Part shown: positions 17,709 to 26,011 of the stretch, in pieces
How positions within the stretch are numbered: position 1 is the stretch's first letter
Layout: the number at the start of each line of letters is the position of its first letter
NCBI GenBank assembly: GCA_902491215.1
Contig: CABUGV010000003.1
Location: forward strand, 62,001 to 126,000
DNA: 64,000 nt
Direction: 5' to 3'
Origin: 43-108 sp001915545
Lineage (GTDB): Bacteria > Bacteroidota > Bacteroidia > Bacteroidales > Bacteroidaceae
Program-made: the position numbers and the translations under genes
Notes under the pieces: model-generated
What the model was told of the DNA's origin: nothing
Databases searched by the model: none
What the model saw: the letters and a program-made list of their open reading frames with translations, nothing else

Positions 17709-19415
17709 TTACAATGAAAAGTGTTCTGCAATTGTGCTTAAAGCCTGTGCAGGGAAGAATGACAATGCTGCAACAATGAATATAACTGCAAATGTCATAA
17801 CACCGAATGTTACGGTATCTGTTTTGAGAGTCCCTGCGCTTTCCGGTATATATTTCTTTTGTGCCAAAAGGCCGGCTATTGCAACTTGTCCTATGATAGG
17901 TATGAATCTGCTTAATATTAATACAATACCGCATGAAATATTCCAGAACCACGTATTATCACCTAGTCCTTCAAAACCTGAACCGTTATTGGCTGCACAA
18001 GATGTAAATTCATAAAGCATTTCTCCAAGTCCGTGGAACCCAGGGTTGTTCAGCCAACCGCCTTCGCTTTCAACAAATGCCGGAGCATGTACAAACAAAT
18101 ATGTTGCAAGAGCAGTACCCACAAGTATCACAAATGGGTGGAGAAGAGCCACTATTGAAGCTATTTTCATTTCCTTAGCTTCAACCTTGTGGCACATAAA
18201 TTCCGGAGTACGTCCTACCATCAATCCGCTGATGAAAACTGCTATGATAATGAATGTAAAGTAGTTCATCCAACCAACTCCAACACCACCAAACCATGTG
18301 TTGATTTGCATATTGAGCATTTCAACCATACCAGAAAGCGGCATCGTAGAATCGTGCATACCGTTTACAGAACCGTTTGATGTAACAGTTGTGACAACAC
18401 TCCAAAAGCCTGTTGCACCAGCGCCAAGACGAACTTCTTTACCCTCCATAGCTCCATTATCCTGAGCTATACCCATTTCTTCAATTCTTGGATTGCCTCC
18501 CATTTCCTGAGATACATTGATGCATACACCTATAAGAAATGCCGCAAGCATTACACCATATATGCTATAACCTAATTTTTTACGATCCACATAGAAACCG
18601 AAAGCAAGCACCATAGCCATTGGGATTATTAGAATCGAGCAACATTCTGCCATGTTAGATAAATAAGTTGGATTTTCCAGTGGATGTGAAGAGTTCACGC
18701 CGTAATATCCGCCACCATTGGTTCCTAATTGTTTGATGGGGACAACAGTCGCTGCTGGTCCTTGTGATATGCACTGAGTGCCACCTTCAAGAGTTGTTAT
18801 TTCCATTTTTCCATCAAATCCCATTGGAATTCCTTGTGTAATAAGTATAAAGCCGACTGCTAGCGATAATGGAAGAAGTATACGTGTGCAGCTTAGTACA
18901 AGATACTTCCAAAAGTTGCCTATAGTTTTGGTGGTTTTTTCGCCAAGAGCTTTCATGATGCCTGCCATAGCTGCCATACCTGTAGCAGCTGTGATAAATT
19001 GGAACAGCATGATAACAAACAGTTGTGTGAAATATGTAAGATTGGTTTCACCGCTATAGTGTTGCTCATTACAGTTCACCATAAAGGAAATGCAAGTATT
19101 GAAAGCCTGATGTGCCGTTTGACCTATGTTGCCATCTGGATTGAGAGGCAGGTAACCCTGCATGACGAGTAGAATTATACCCCATACGAACCAAAATGCA
19201 TTTACAACAAGCAAGGCTTTCAAAAATTGTTTCCAATTCATCTCTTCTTCCGGATTGATTCCAGATAACCGAAAGATTAAATTTTCTACCGGCTTCATGA
19301 AATCACTCCAAACCTTTTTACCTTTATAAACATTTGCAATATATTTTCCTAGTGGATAACTTAATACCACCATTAGAACAATTTGTGCTATGACACCTGA
19401 TATTTCTGTATTCAT
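17709..19415 (-). CDS. kdpA: KdpA, potassium-binding channel subunit
   Basis: 568 residues, about ten membrane helices. KdpA selects K+ through four filter repeats related to those of Trk channels; visible ones include TCISFMVNCNEQHYSGE, GTNGGGYYGVNSSHPLENPT and TSCAANNGSGFEGL. It lies directly downstream of kdpF. Its length and motif order match the family. Confidence 0.97.
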   Translation of the reverse strand: MNTEISGVIAQIVLMVVLSYPLGKYIANVYKGKKVWSDFMKPVENLIFRLSGINPEEEMNWKQFLKALLVVNAFWFVWGIILLVMQGYLPLNPDGNIGQTAHQAFNTCISFMVNCNEQHYSGETNLTYFTQLFVIMLFQFITAATGMAAMAGIMKALGEKTTKTIGNFWKYLVLSCTRILLPLSLAVGFILITQGIPMGFDGKMEITTLEGGTQCISQGPAATVVPIKQLGTNGGGYYGVNSSHPLENPTYLSNMAECCSILIIPMAMVLAFGFYVDRKKLGYSIYGVMLAAFLIGVCINVSQEMGGNPRIEEMGIAQDNGAMEGKEVRLGAGATGFWSVVTTVTSNGSVNGMHDSTMPLSGMVEMLNMQINTWFGGVGVGWMNYFTFIIIAVFISGLMVGRTPEFMCHKVEAKEMKIASIVALLHPFVILVGTALATYLFVHAPAFVESEGGWLNNPGFHGLGEMLYEFTSCAANNGSGFEGLGDNTWFWNISCGIVLILSRFIPIIGQVAIAGLLAQKKYIPESAGTLKTDTVTFGVMTFAVIFIVAALSFFPAQALSTIAEHFSL

Positions 19416-19466
19416 ACTTTGATTATTTTTTTGTCGACAGACTTGATACGTCGTCTATCTTGTAAA

Positions 19467-19547
19467 TTAGAACTTTTCTGGTTTAATCAAGACGTACATT
19501 AAATAGCCAAACATGATTAGGCCTGTAATAAATAATACTGTGTACAT
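19467..19547 (-). CDS. kdpF: KdpF, small membrane subunit
   Basis: 26 residues. One membrane helix ends in YLMYVLIKPEKF, the conserved KdpF C-terminus (YxxxALxRPEKF in other bacteria). KdpF is a lipid-like stabiliser of the pump. It lies 51 bases upstream of kdpA and 22 bases downstream of another small membrane gene. Confidence 0.9.
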   Translation of the reverse strand: MYTVLFITGLIMFGYLMYVLIKPEKF

Positions 19548-19569
19548 AAGTTTTTCCTCCTTTTCATTT

Positions 19570-19668
19570 TTAAATGTTTTCAAACCAATCAATACATTTC
19601 TCAAACAACCAAAAGCAGCTTATGCCCATTAGCACGCAGACTGCAAAACCAATTGTAAATAGTTCCAT
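19570..19668 (-). CDS. 32-residue membrane protein at the head of the kdp operon
   Basis: It starts with ATG and encodes MELFTIGFAVCVLMG, a hydrophobic helix, then an aromatic/charged end, FEKCIDWFENI. It is the first gene after the sigma-54 promoter and lies 22 bases before kdpF, so it is positioned to be a further small subunit or regulator of the pump. I do not recognise a named family. Two short genes in tandem, each with one helix, make a chance open frame unlikely. Confidence 0.65.
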   Translation of the reverse strand: MELFTIGFAVCVLMGISCFWLFEKCIDWFENI

Positions 19669-19701
19669 AATGTTTTATGTTTATGATTCATTTTTACTTA
19701 T

Positions 19702-19716
19702 ACAATTGATGTGCCA
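19702..19716 (-). promoter_or_regulatory. Sigma-54 promoter of the kdp operon
   Basis: On the minus strand it reads TGGCAC-5 bases-TTGT, against the consensus TGGCAC-N5-TTGC: a perfect -24 element and one mismatch at -12. Transcription would start near 19690, about 22 bases before the 32-residue gene. It fits the sigma-54 activator encoded at 11425-12753. Confidence 0.75.
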
Positions 19717-19719
19717 AAG

Positions 19720-19987
19720 AAGGAATGAAATGTGTAATTAATTGTATGCTAGTGCTTTAATTTTATATCACTCACTCTGAAATCGATTTGAATTTTCTCA
19801 ATTTGATAAATTGATATTATTATTGTGATATGGTATATTAGAGAATATCCAAACAGATACCGTTTTCAAAGTATGTTTGATCTGTAAAATAAATGCCTAT
19901 AGTTTTTTAGTTTTCTAAAAGCATTACAAAAGAAGTACTAAAAATTATAGAGAGTAGAGTAGTAGCTATTTCAGAATTTATAAACTT
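19720..19987. other. Intergenic region upstream of the kdp promoter, likely enhancer region
   Basis: There is no gene. It is AT-rich. An ACAGAT...ATCTGT inverted pair at about 19853-19887 is the sort of site a sigma-54 activator could use, but nothing proves it. Confidence 0.35.
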
Positions 19988-20159
19988 AAACTAAGATGGG
20001 TGCTTTCTACAAATAGCGCGTAAGATATATTATTCTGGATGCAATTATCTTGACTATCTTTGTGAACAACTTGGTATAGAACAAGGTACGCATCATCGTG
20101 CCGGTGATGATGCGGAGATGTGTGCACGGTTGTATCTTAAAGAGTTGGAAGCATATTAA
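19988..20159 (+). pseudogene. Truncated second copy of the DnaQ-like exonuclease
   Basis: It encodes the exonuclease C-terminus, LDYLCEQLGIEQGTHHRAGD and onward to a stop, nearly identical at the DNA level to 11118-11283. A core of about 95 bases has one difference. The 5' three-quarters are absent and the upstream edge is out of frame. It therefore has the ExoIII motif but not ExoI or ExoII, and cannot be a working nuclease. Confidence 0.85.
20016..20159 (+). repeat. Direct repeat of 11140-11283
   Basis: About 144 bases match 11140-11283 in the same orientation, with differences mainly at the two ends. The pair brackets the response regulator, kdpD, porin and kdpCBAF. Confidence 0.85.
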
Positions 20160-20199
20160 TGTCTATACTTTGATTTTTTTGATTATAGTTATTGAGACT

Positions 20200-20939
20200 G
20201 TTTCAAAAAGTGTGTCTGAAAAGTAGCAAAAAAGGGCAGACCATTGCGTGTCAGCCCTGGAGTTTGTAATTTAGGAGTGACCAAAAAAACTAAATATACA
20301 AACTATGCACTTGACGAAAGTACAAATTTCTGAGCTCATGCGCAAACATGCAGAGAAAGAAACTGGTCTGCATGGACCTGATGGAAATCATGCTTGAAAG
20401 CATGATTATGGCAGAACGTAGCGAGTTTCTTCATGAAAATCCTCAAAACAAAGGCAACGTCTATCATTTTGGTCATGCCTATTGTCAAGGCAGGAATTTG
20501 GAATTCCGTATTCCACGCGACCGCTATGGCAACTTCCATTCGCGGATACTTGCTATTCTTCGCAATCAGGAAGATGAATGTGACTGTTTGGTAGGTGTGC
20601 TGACGCTCATGGACAGTATCGCCATGGAACATAAGGCTTTTGACCGGCTGCTGCCAAAAATAACCTGTGACAAGACTCTGTTTCCTGACTGATGGAATGT
20701 TTTTTTAGCAGAAAAGCCTGCCCGAAAGCAAAAAAGGAGTTGCCACCACGACGACTTCTGGATAGTTCTTGCTATCAGTATAGGCGTAGCCTTGTTGCTG
20801 ACGGGGAGACTCAGCAGAGCCTGTTTCCTCGTCCGGCTACAACACAAAATTAGATCTTTTGATATGAAATACCAAATTGTCTATTAAATTTGCAACATCA
20901 CTCCTAAGGCAAACTTGCCTCAGACACACTATATGAAAC
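20200..20939 (+). mobile_element. Decayed IS256-family insertion sequence
   Basis: The ends are imperfect 20-bp inverted repeats: GTTTCAAAAAGTGTGTCTGA at 20200-20219, and 20920-20939 reading GTTTCATATAGTGTGTCTGA on the other strand (two mismatches). The interior holds a broken transposase start. The length of about 740 bp is roughly half that of a complete element, so it has lost its catalytic core. No clear target duplication is visible. Confidence 0.75.
20305..20692 (+). pseudogene. IS256-family transposase remnant, frameshifted and truncated
   Basis: It begins MHLTKVQISELMRKHAEKET, shifts frame near 20374, then continues LMEIMLESMIMAERSEFLHE and ends the recognisable part at RDRYGNFHSRILAILRNQED. 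That is the N-terminal DNA-binding region of Bacteroides IS256-type transposases. The DDE catalytic domain is missing and the last 30 residues look unrelated. Confidence 0.78.
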
Positions 20940-20979
20940 ACTATCTTTTTAATTATAAGATAAACTGTATATATTACCT

Positions 20980-21543
20980 ATGCAAGATATTACTAAAACA
21001 TTTACGATACAATGGGTGGGGCCTTTTAAAAGTTTGCAGAAGATGAAAGACTATTTGAAAGACGAAACCACTTGCCAAAATTCATTATTCAATTTTTATT
21101 ACTTTTCTGGCAATAAAAAAGGAAAAGGATATTCTACATCAAGAGTCTATTCCTTTTTTGGTATACATAAAAAGGCAGATGGAATAGAACAACGTCTGAA
21201 TAATTGGCATTCACATTATAAAGATTTTCATGAGAATGATAATATGCGGATCTGGATTGGGGCCTTTGGTAATGTCAGTGATCAGAATGAAGAGAATATT
21301 GAAGATGCAGAAACTCTTTTTATAAGTACGTATGGGAATAATTATTTAACTGAAAATGAAAAGAAAGTAAAGGCAAATATACAAAAGTCAATTTGTATAA
21401 TCAATCTTTTTTATAAAACTACAGAAGAACCATGGCTAAGAAAACCTGCTGATATAGTTTTCATGGATGATGTTCTCATACATGAAACGGAATATAAAAT
21501 TAAACGTACTCTTGTTGCGAAATTGAAATCAATTAAATGGTAA
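20980..21543 (+). CDS. Possible GIY-YIG-like nuclease
   Basis: 187 residues, basic, no signal or membrane segment. Its first half has spaced features of a GIY-YIG fold: FYYFSG (about 39-44), then VYSFFGI, then IEQRLNNWHSH with an Arg and His where the family has them, and a later AETLFISTYG whose Glu would be the metal ligand. The motifs are degenerate, so the call is tentative. It is the first gene after the IS relic, 9 bases ahead of the PD-(D/E)XK gene and in the same AT-rich composition, so probably in one transcript with it. Confidence 0.45.
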   Translation: MQDITKTFTIQWVGPFKSLQKMKDYLKDETTCQNSLFNFYYFSGNKKGKGYSTSRVYSFFGIHKKADGIEQRLNNWHSHYKDFHENDNMRIWIGAFGNVSDQNEENIEDAETLFISTYGNNYLTENEKKVKANIQKSICIINLFYKTTEEPWLRKPADIVFMDDVLIHETEYKIKRTLVAKLKSIKW

Positions 21544-21551
21544 GATAGAAT

Positions 21552-22157
21552 ATGAATAAAATGAATGAATCTTTAAATAAAAGCAAATTAGGAGAAATTG
21601 GTGAGATTCTGGTTCAAGCTAAGTTAATGCAATTGGGATTGAATGTCATAAATGCCAATACTATTATGGCAAATTATGAATCTGTTGATTTGATTTGTAC
21701 TAAACCAGGAAGTAAGAAGAATGTTTATGTACAAGTAAAGACACATAAAGGAAAAATTTTCCCGATTGGAATGACATTGGCAAAATGTACAAGAGATTAC
21801 TTGGAAGGTAAGATTAAAGGTCCATGGGTTTTTGTTCATGCCACTGGAGAAGGTGAATATATGGATTTCCATTATTATATTCTGACAAAAGAAGAGATGA
21901 TTGCTCTGTCATCAGAGAGTAACTTTTGGTACATGAATAAATGGAAGCCAACATATAGGCAAAAGCCTGTAAATCCTAATAATTTGTGCGGTATAGAACT
22001 GAGATGGCTAGAAGGAGATGGTGAAAATGATGATTATAAACATGAGGCCTTTATTAATCCAATAAAGTTAAATTCTGAAAATATGTGGAAAAAATATTGG
22101 ATGAATTTGAAAAAGCAGATGGAATTAATGTTATCCTTACAGCCTTTAAAGGTGTAG
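21552..22157 (+). CDS. PD-(D/E)XK nuclease-fold protein
   Basis: 201 residues. The N-terminal 75 residues fit a restriction-endonuclease-like core: GEIGEILVQAKLMQLGLNVI with an early Glu, YESVDLI with the metal-binding Asp, and VYVQVKT as the (E/Q)xK motif. The rest (about 90-200) is a tail rich in Trp, Tyr and Lys with no motif I know; it could recognise DNA or a partner. The last 73 bases overlap the next gene in another frame, so the two are tightly linked. Confidence 0.62.
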   Translation: MNKMNESLNKSKLGEIGEILVQAKLMQLGLNVINANTIMANYESVDLICTKPGSKKNVYVQVKTHKGKIFPIGMTLAKCTRDYLEGKIKGPWVFVHATGEGEYMDFHYYILTKEEMIALSSESNFWYMNKWKPTYRQKPVNPNNLCGIELRWLEGDGENDDYKHEAFINPIKLNSENMWKKYWMNLKKQMELMLSLQPLKV

Positions 22158-22846
22158 TTGATTTGGAGGGACCAGAAAAAGAGGATGACTTATTAAAACA
22201 GTTCTCAAGTATTGCAAAAAAACTTTTCTATGGTGGTTACTTTCTAATAAATGATAAGAGGCGTATTTATTTGGAGGATATTGAGTTCTATTATCATGAA
22301 GAACAAAATAATGGATTAAAGGACCCTATAATGTATCATACATCAGATCATGAAAAGTGTAGTGATTTACCTTATTTTGAATGCGGCTCTTTCAACTGTC
22401 ATGTATCCGGGATCGATATAACGTTTGAAAACCGAGAAAAATGTTTTAGAGCTTCATTTCTTATCAGAGGGTATAGTGTGTATTCTTTGGTCAATCATGA
22501 ATGGGTTAGAACTAAAAATCATGAAATACGTCCTACATACCTTTATGAGGATCTTATGAACGGAATCCCATTGAACAATAGTCTGAATATAGAATGGGTA
22601 AATGAGAATTTAGTAGCAGATAACTGTGAAATCAATAATGAATGCAGACTCAATGTTCCGGCATATATAAAAGATGAATCCGGTCGTTATACAAAAGACA
22701 GTAATGGCAATTATATTAAAGAAGAAATTAGTAAAGAACAGTTTGAACTTCTTCCGGAAGGATTTAAATCACAGTACTTCTTATATTCAGGAAAGCGATA
22801 CAAGAAATGTGACAGACCATGGAGATTCTATATGAAACAACTATAA
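22085..22846 (+). CDS. Alkyladenine DNA glycosylase (AAG/MPG)-like protein
   Basis: 253 residues. The order of motifs resembles 3-methyladenine DNA glycosylase: FSSIAKKLFYGGYFLI at the start, LEDIEFYYHEE in place of the IVETEAY that holds the catalytic Glu, DPIMYH for the D-x-A-x-H, GSFNCHVSGIDITFEN for the G-x-x-Y-V-Y...N strand, FRASFLIRGY for AVLIRA, and RPWRFYM near the C-terminus. The similarity is remote and the nucleotide-flipping residues differ, so substrate and activity are unknown. It overlaps the PD-(D/E)XK gene. Alternatively it is a protein family with no glycosylase activity. Confidence 0.5.
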   Translation: MEKILDEFEKADGINVILTAFKGVVDLEGPEKEDDLLKQFSSIAKKLFYGGYFLINDKRRIYLEDIEFYYHEEQNNGLKDPIMYHTSDHEKCSDLPYFECGSFNCHVSGIDITFENREKCFRASFLIRGYSVYSLVNHEWVRTKNHEIRPTYLYEDLMNGIPLNNSLNIEWVNENLVADNCEINNECRLNVPAYIKDESGRYTKDSNGNYIKEEISKEQFELLPEGFKSQYFLYSGKRYKKCDRPWRFYMKQL

Positions 22847-22857
22847 TAAACATATTT

Positions 22858-23022
22858 ATGACACCAGAAGAATATGAACACTATGCAGCCCAATCGTTTA
22901 AAGAAATGGGATATGAAACGCTTGTAACATCATTCTCCAATGATTATGGAGGTGATGTATTTGCGGTTAAGGGTGAAGAGAAGATTGCTATACAAGTCAA
23001 AAAATACAGAGAGGCACTATAA
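22858..23022 (+). pseudogene. Truncated Mrr-like restriction endonuclease fragment
   Basis: 54 residues from ATG 22858, 11 bases after the glycosylase-like gene. It carries the start of an Mrr catalytic core: YAAQSFKEMGYETLVTSFS, then NDYGGDVFAV (metal Asp) and IAIQVKKY (QxK), then stops a few residues later where a full enzyme would continue for a hundred or more. It is probably a 3'-truncated gene. Confidence 0.6.
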
Positions 23023-23040
23023 AATATTTTGTGTAAATGG

Positions 23041-23073
23041 AAATACGGGATTCAAATTGAGTTCCGTATTTTT
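23041..23073 (+). terminator. Possible terminator after the nuclease cluster
   Basis: An AAATACGG...CCGTATTT hairpin followed by a T-rich run, 18 bases after the Mrr-fragment stop. Confidence 0.6.
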
Positions 23074-23267
23074 ATTTTATACATTTACCGAATGAAAAAG
23101 ATTATGAAAGAAAACCCGTTGGCGGAATAAAATTCGATACAGTATCAATGTTGTCTTATTTGATAAATAATAAAAGTCTTATTGATTTTCAAACCAACCT
23201 AAAATCTCACTATAATAATAAAGGCTGTAACCTCTGGAAAACAGAACGTTACAGCCTTTGTTTATAA
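23061..23267 (+). pseudogene. Coding-like relic with no start codon
   Basis: An open frame reads NEKDYERKPVGGIKFDTVSM, then more protein-like sequence, ending inside the ppdK terminator. It has no ATG and no upstream coding continuity. It looks like the 3' end of a lost gene, possibly the missing part of the Mrr-type gene or a neighbour. I cannot name it. Confidence 0.3.
23220..23259 (-). terminator. Terminator of ppdK
   Basis: A 12-bp perfect stem, AAAGGCTGTAAC (23220-23231) with its complement at 23248-23259, just beyond the ppdK stop. Confidence 0.75.
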
Positions 23268-23290
23268 GTTGTTCCTTAAGGAATTGAGTA

Positions 23291-26011
23291 TTAATCTTCT
23301 ATTGCTGCCTGAGCCGCTGCGAGGCGTGCGATAGGTACTCGGAATGGTGAGCATGATGCGTAGTTCATTCCGACCTTTGCGCAGAACTTAACTGAGCTTG
23401 GTTCACCTCCGTGCTCACCGCAGATACCTGTGCGGAGTCCTGGACGAACTGAACGGCCCTTGTCTACTGCCATCTTGATGAGCTGACCTACACCGTTCTG
23501 GTCGAGTACCTGGAATGGGTCGACCTTGAGAATCTTCTTCTCCAAGTATACAGGGAGGAAGCTTGCGATGTCGTCGCGAGAGTATCCGAATGTCATCTGT
23601 GTGAGGTCGTTTGTTCCGAATGAGAAGTATTCAGCTTCGCTGGCAATCTTGTCGGCTGTCAGTGCGGCACGTGGGATTTCAATCATTGTACCGATTTCGA
23701 AGTCTACTCTGATGCCTTCTTCTGCGAATACCTCTTCTGCAACCTTCTGGATAACTTCCTTCTGCTGCTTGAACTCGTAGAGGATACCGATGAGTGGAAC
23801 CATGATTTCCGGCATTGGGTTCTTTCCTTCCTTCTTCAGTTCGCATGCAGCGCTGAGGATAGCGCGTGTCTGCATAGCTGTGATTTCAGGGAATGTGATA
23901 CCGAGACGGCAACCGCGGTGTCCGAGCATAGGGTTGTGCTCGCAGAGGCTTTCAACTCGCTTGCATATTTCCTTTACGCTGATGCCCATTTCTTCGGCCA
24001 TGATCTGCTGTCCCTTTTCATCGTGAGGAACGAACTCGTGCAAAGGTGGGTCAAGCAGACGGATGTTTACTGGATAACCGTCCATTGCTTCGAGTATGCC
24101 CTTGAAGTCAGCCTTCTGGTAAGGGAGAAGCTTTTCGAGAGCCTTTTCGCGTCCTTCAACGCTGTCGGCAAGAATCATTTCGCGCATTGCGATAATCTTC
24201 TTATCCTCGAAGAACATGTGCTCTGTACGTGTCAGGCCGATACCCTTTGCACCGAATGTGCGTGCCACTCTTGCATCGTGAGGAGTGTCGGCATTTGTTC
24301 TTACCTGAAGCACTGTGTACTTGTCGCAGAGATCCATGAGCTTCTTGAAGTCGCCTGACAGTTCTGCAGCCTTTGTAGGAACTTCGCCTTTATACACCTG
24401 ACCTGTAGAGCCGTTGATGGAGATGTAGTCGCCCTCCTTGAACACTTCGTGCTCTATTTCTACAGTTCTGTTCTTGTAGTCCACGTTGATGGCGCCTGCA
24501 CCGGAAACACAGCACTTGCCCATACCTCTTGCAACTACGGCCGCGTGCGATGTCATTCCTCCTCGTGCTGTCAGGATACCTTCGGCTGCTGACATTCCGG
24601 CGAGGTCTTCCGGTGAAGTCTCTATGCGGACCATCACAACCTTGTGGCCGTCTGCATGCCATTTTTCAGCATCTTCGGCGAAGAATACAATCTGGCCTGT
24701 AGCTGCACCTGGTGATGCAGGAAGACCCTGTGTGAGCACCTTTGCCTTCTTGAGCATTTCCTTGTCGAATACAGGGTGGAGGAGTTCGTCGAGCTTGTTC
24801 GGCTCGCATCTCAGCAGTGCTGTCTTTTCGTCTATCAAACCTTCGTCAACGAGGTCCATGGCAATCTTCACCATTGCAGTACCTGTACGCTTTCCGTTTC
24901 TGGTCTGTAGGAACCACAGTTTGCCTTCCTGCACAGTGAACTCCATATCCTGCATGTCGCGGTAGTGCTTTTCGAGCTTGTCCTGAATCTGGTTGAGTTC
25001 AGCATAGATTTCAGGCATGGCCTCTTCCATTGAAGGATATTTCTTTGCACGTTCCTCTTCGCTGATGCCCTGGAGCTTGGCCCAGCGTCTTGAACCTTCG
25101 AGAGTAATCTGCTGAGGAGTGCGTATACCTGCAACGACATCTTCTCCCTGAGCGTTTACGAGGTACTCGCCGTTGAAAATGTTTTCACCTGTAGCAGCAT
25201 CGCGGCTGAAGCATACGCCTGTAGCAGATGTTTCTCCCATGTTGCCGAATACCATTGCCATTACAGATACGGCTGTTCCCCATTCGTCAGGTATACCTTC
25301 CATCTTTCTGTAGAGGATGGCTCTTTCGTTCATCCAGCTTCTGAATACGGCGCAGATTGCACCCCACAGCTGAACCATAGGGTCGTCCGGGAAGTCGCTT
25401 CCTGTCTGAGCCTTGATAGCTTCCTTGAATCTCTTTACGAGCAGCTGGAGCTCTTCAACGCTGAGATCCTTGTCGAGCTTGATGCCTCTGATTTTCTTGA
25501 CGTCGTCTATGATTGCTTCGAACGGATCGATGTCGTCCTTGTTTACCGGTTTCATTCCGAGAACCACGTCACCGTACATCTGCACGAAACGTCTGTATGA
25601 GTCGTATGCAAAGTGAGGGTTGTTGGTCTTCTTTATGAGTCCTTCAACAACGGTGTCGTTGAGTCCTAGGTTGAGGATTGTGTCCATCATGCCAGGCATT
25701 GAAGCTCTTGCTCCGGAACGTACTGAAACAAGAAGCGGGTTTTCAACATCGCCGAACTTGCAGTTCATAAGGTTTTCGATGTGCTTTACTGCGTTGATTA
25801 CTTCGTCCTTCAGAATTTCTACAATCTTGTCCTGTCCGACTTCATAGTATTCATTGCAGACATCTGTAGTAATGGTGAAGCCTGGAGGAACCGGAACACC
25901 GATAAGGTTCATTTCTGCCAGGTTTGCCCCCTTACCTCCAAGTTTCTCTCTCATCTGTGCATTACCCTCAGCTTGTCCGTTGCCGAAGGTATAAACTCTT
26001 TTTTCGCTCAT
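23291..26011 (-). CDS. ppdK: Pyruvate, phosphate dikinase
   Basis: 906 residues starting at MSEKRVYTFG; the longer TTG-initiated frame adds 23 residues with no family counterpart. It interconverts pyruvate/ATP/Pi and PEP/AMP/PPi in central metabolism. The N-terminal nucleotide-binding domain has GGKGANLAEM and SVRSGARASMPGMMDT. The swivelling domain has the phospho-His in GGMTSHAAVVARGMGK. The C-terminal PEP/pyruvate barrel has GTNDLTQMTFG and the catalytic Cys in GICGEHGG. Length and domain order are complete. It is monocistronic, with terminators around it. Confidence 0.97.
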   Translation of the reverse strand: MSEKRVYTFGNGQAEGNAQMREKLGGKGANLAEMNLIGVPVPPGFTITTDVCNEYYEVGQDKIVEILKDEVINAVKHIENLMNCKFGDVENPLLVSVRSGARASMPGMMDTILNLGLNDTVVEGLIKKTNNPHFAYDSYRRFVQMYGDVVLGMKPVNKDDIDPFEAIIDDVKKIRGIKLDKDLSVEELQLLVKRFKEAIKAQTGSDFPDDPMVQLWGAICAVFRSWMNERAILYRKMEGIPDEWGTAVSVMAMVFGNMGETSATGVCFSRDAATGENIFNGEYLVNAQGEDVVAGIRTPQQITLEGSRRWAKLQGISEEERAKKYPSMEEAMPEIYAELNQIQDKLEKHYRDMQDMEFTVQEGKLWFLQTRNGKRTGTAMVKIAMDLVDEGLIDEKTALLRCEPNKLDELLHPVFDKEMLKKAKVLTQGLPASPGAATGQIVFFAEDAEKWHADGHKVVMVRIETSPEDLAGMSAAEGILTARGGMTSHAAVVARGMGKCCVSGAGAINVDYKNRTVEIEHEVFKEGDYISINGSTGQVYKGEVPTKAAELSGDFKKLMDLCDKYTVLQVRTNADTPHDARVARTFGAKGIGLTRTEHMFFEDKKIIAMREMILADSVEGREKALEKLLPYQKADFKGILEAMDGYPVNIRLLDPPLHEFVPHDEKGQQIMAEEMGISVKEICKRVESLCEHNPMLGHRGCRLGITFPEITAMQTRAILSAACELKKEGKNPMPEIMVPLIGILYEFKQQKEVIQKVAEEVFAEEGIRVDFEIGTMIEIPRAALTADKIASEAEYFSFGTNDLTQMTFGYSRDDIASFLPVYLEKKILKVDPFQVLDQNGVGQLIKMAVDKGRSVRPGLRTGICGEHGGEPSSVKFCAKVGMNYASCSPFRVPIARLAAAQAAIED

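Noticed and set aside
17671..17952. Minus-strand frame overlapping the kdpA 3' end
   Set aside because: It is a shifted frame of kdpA with no independent features.
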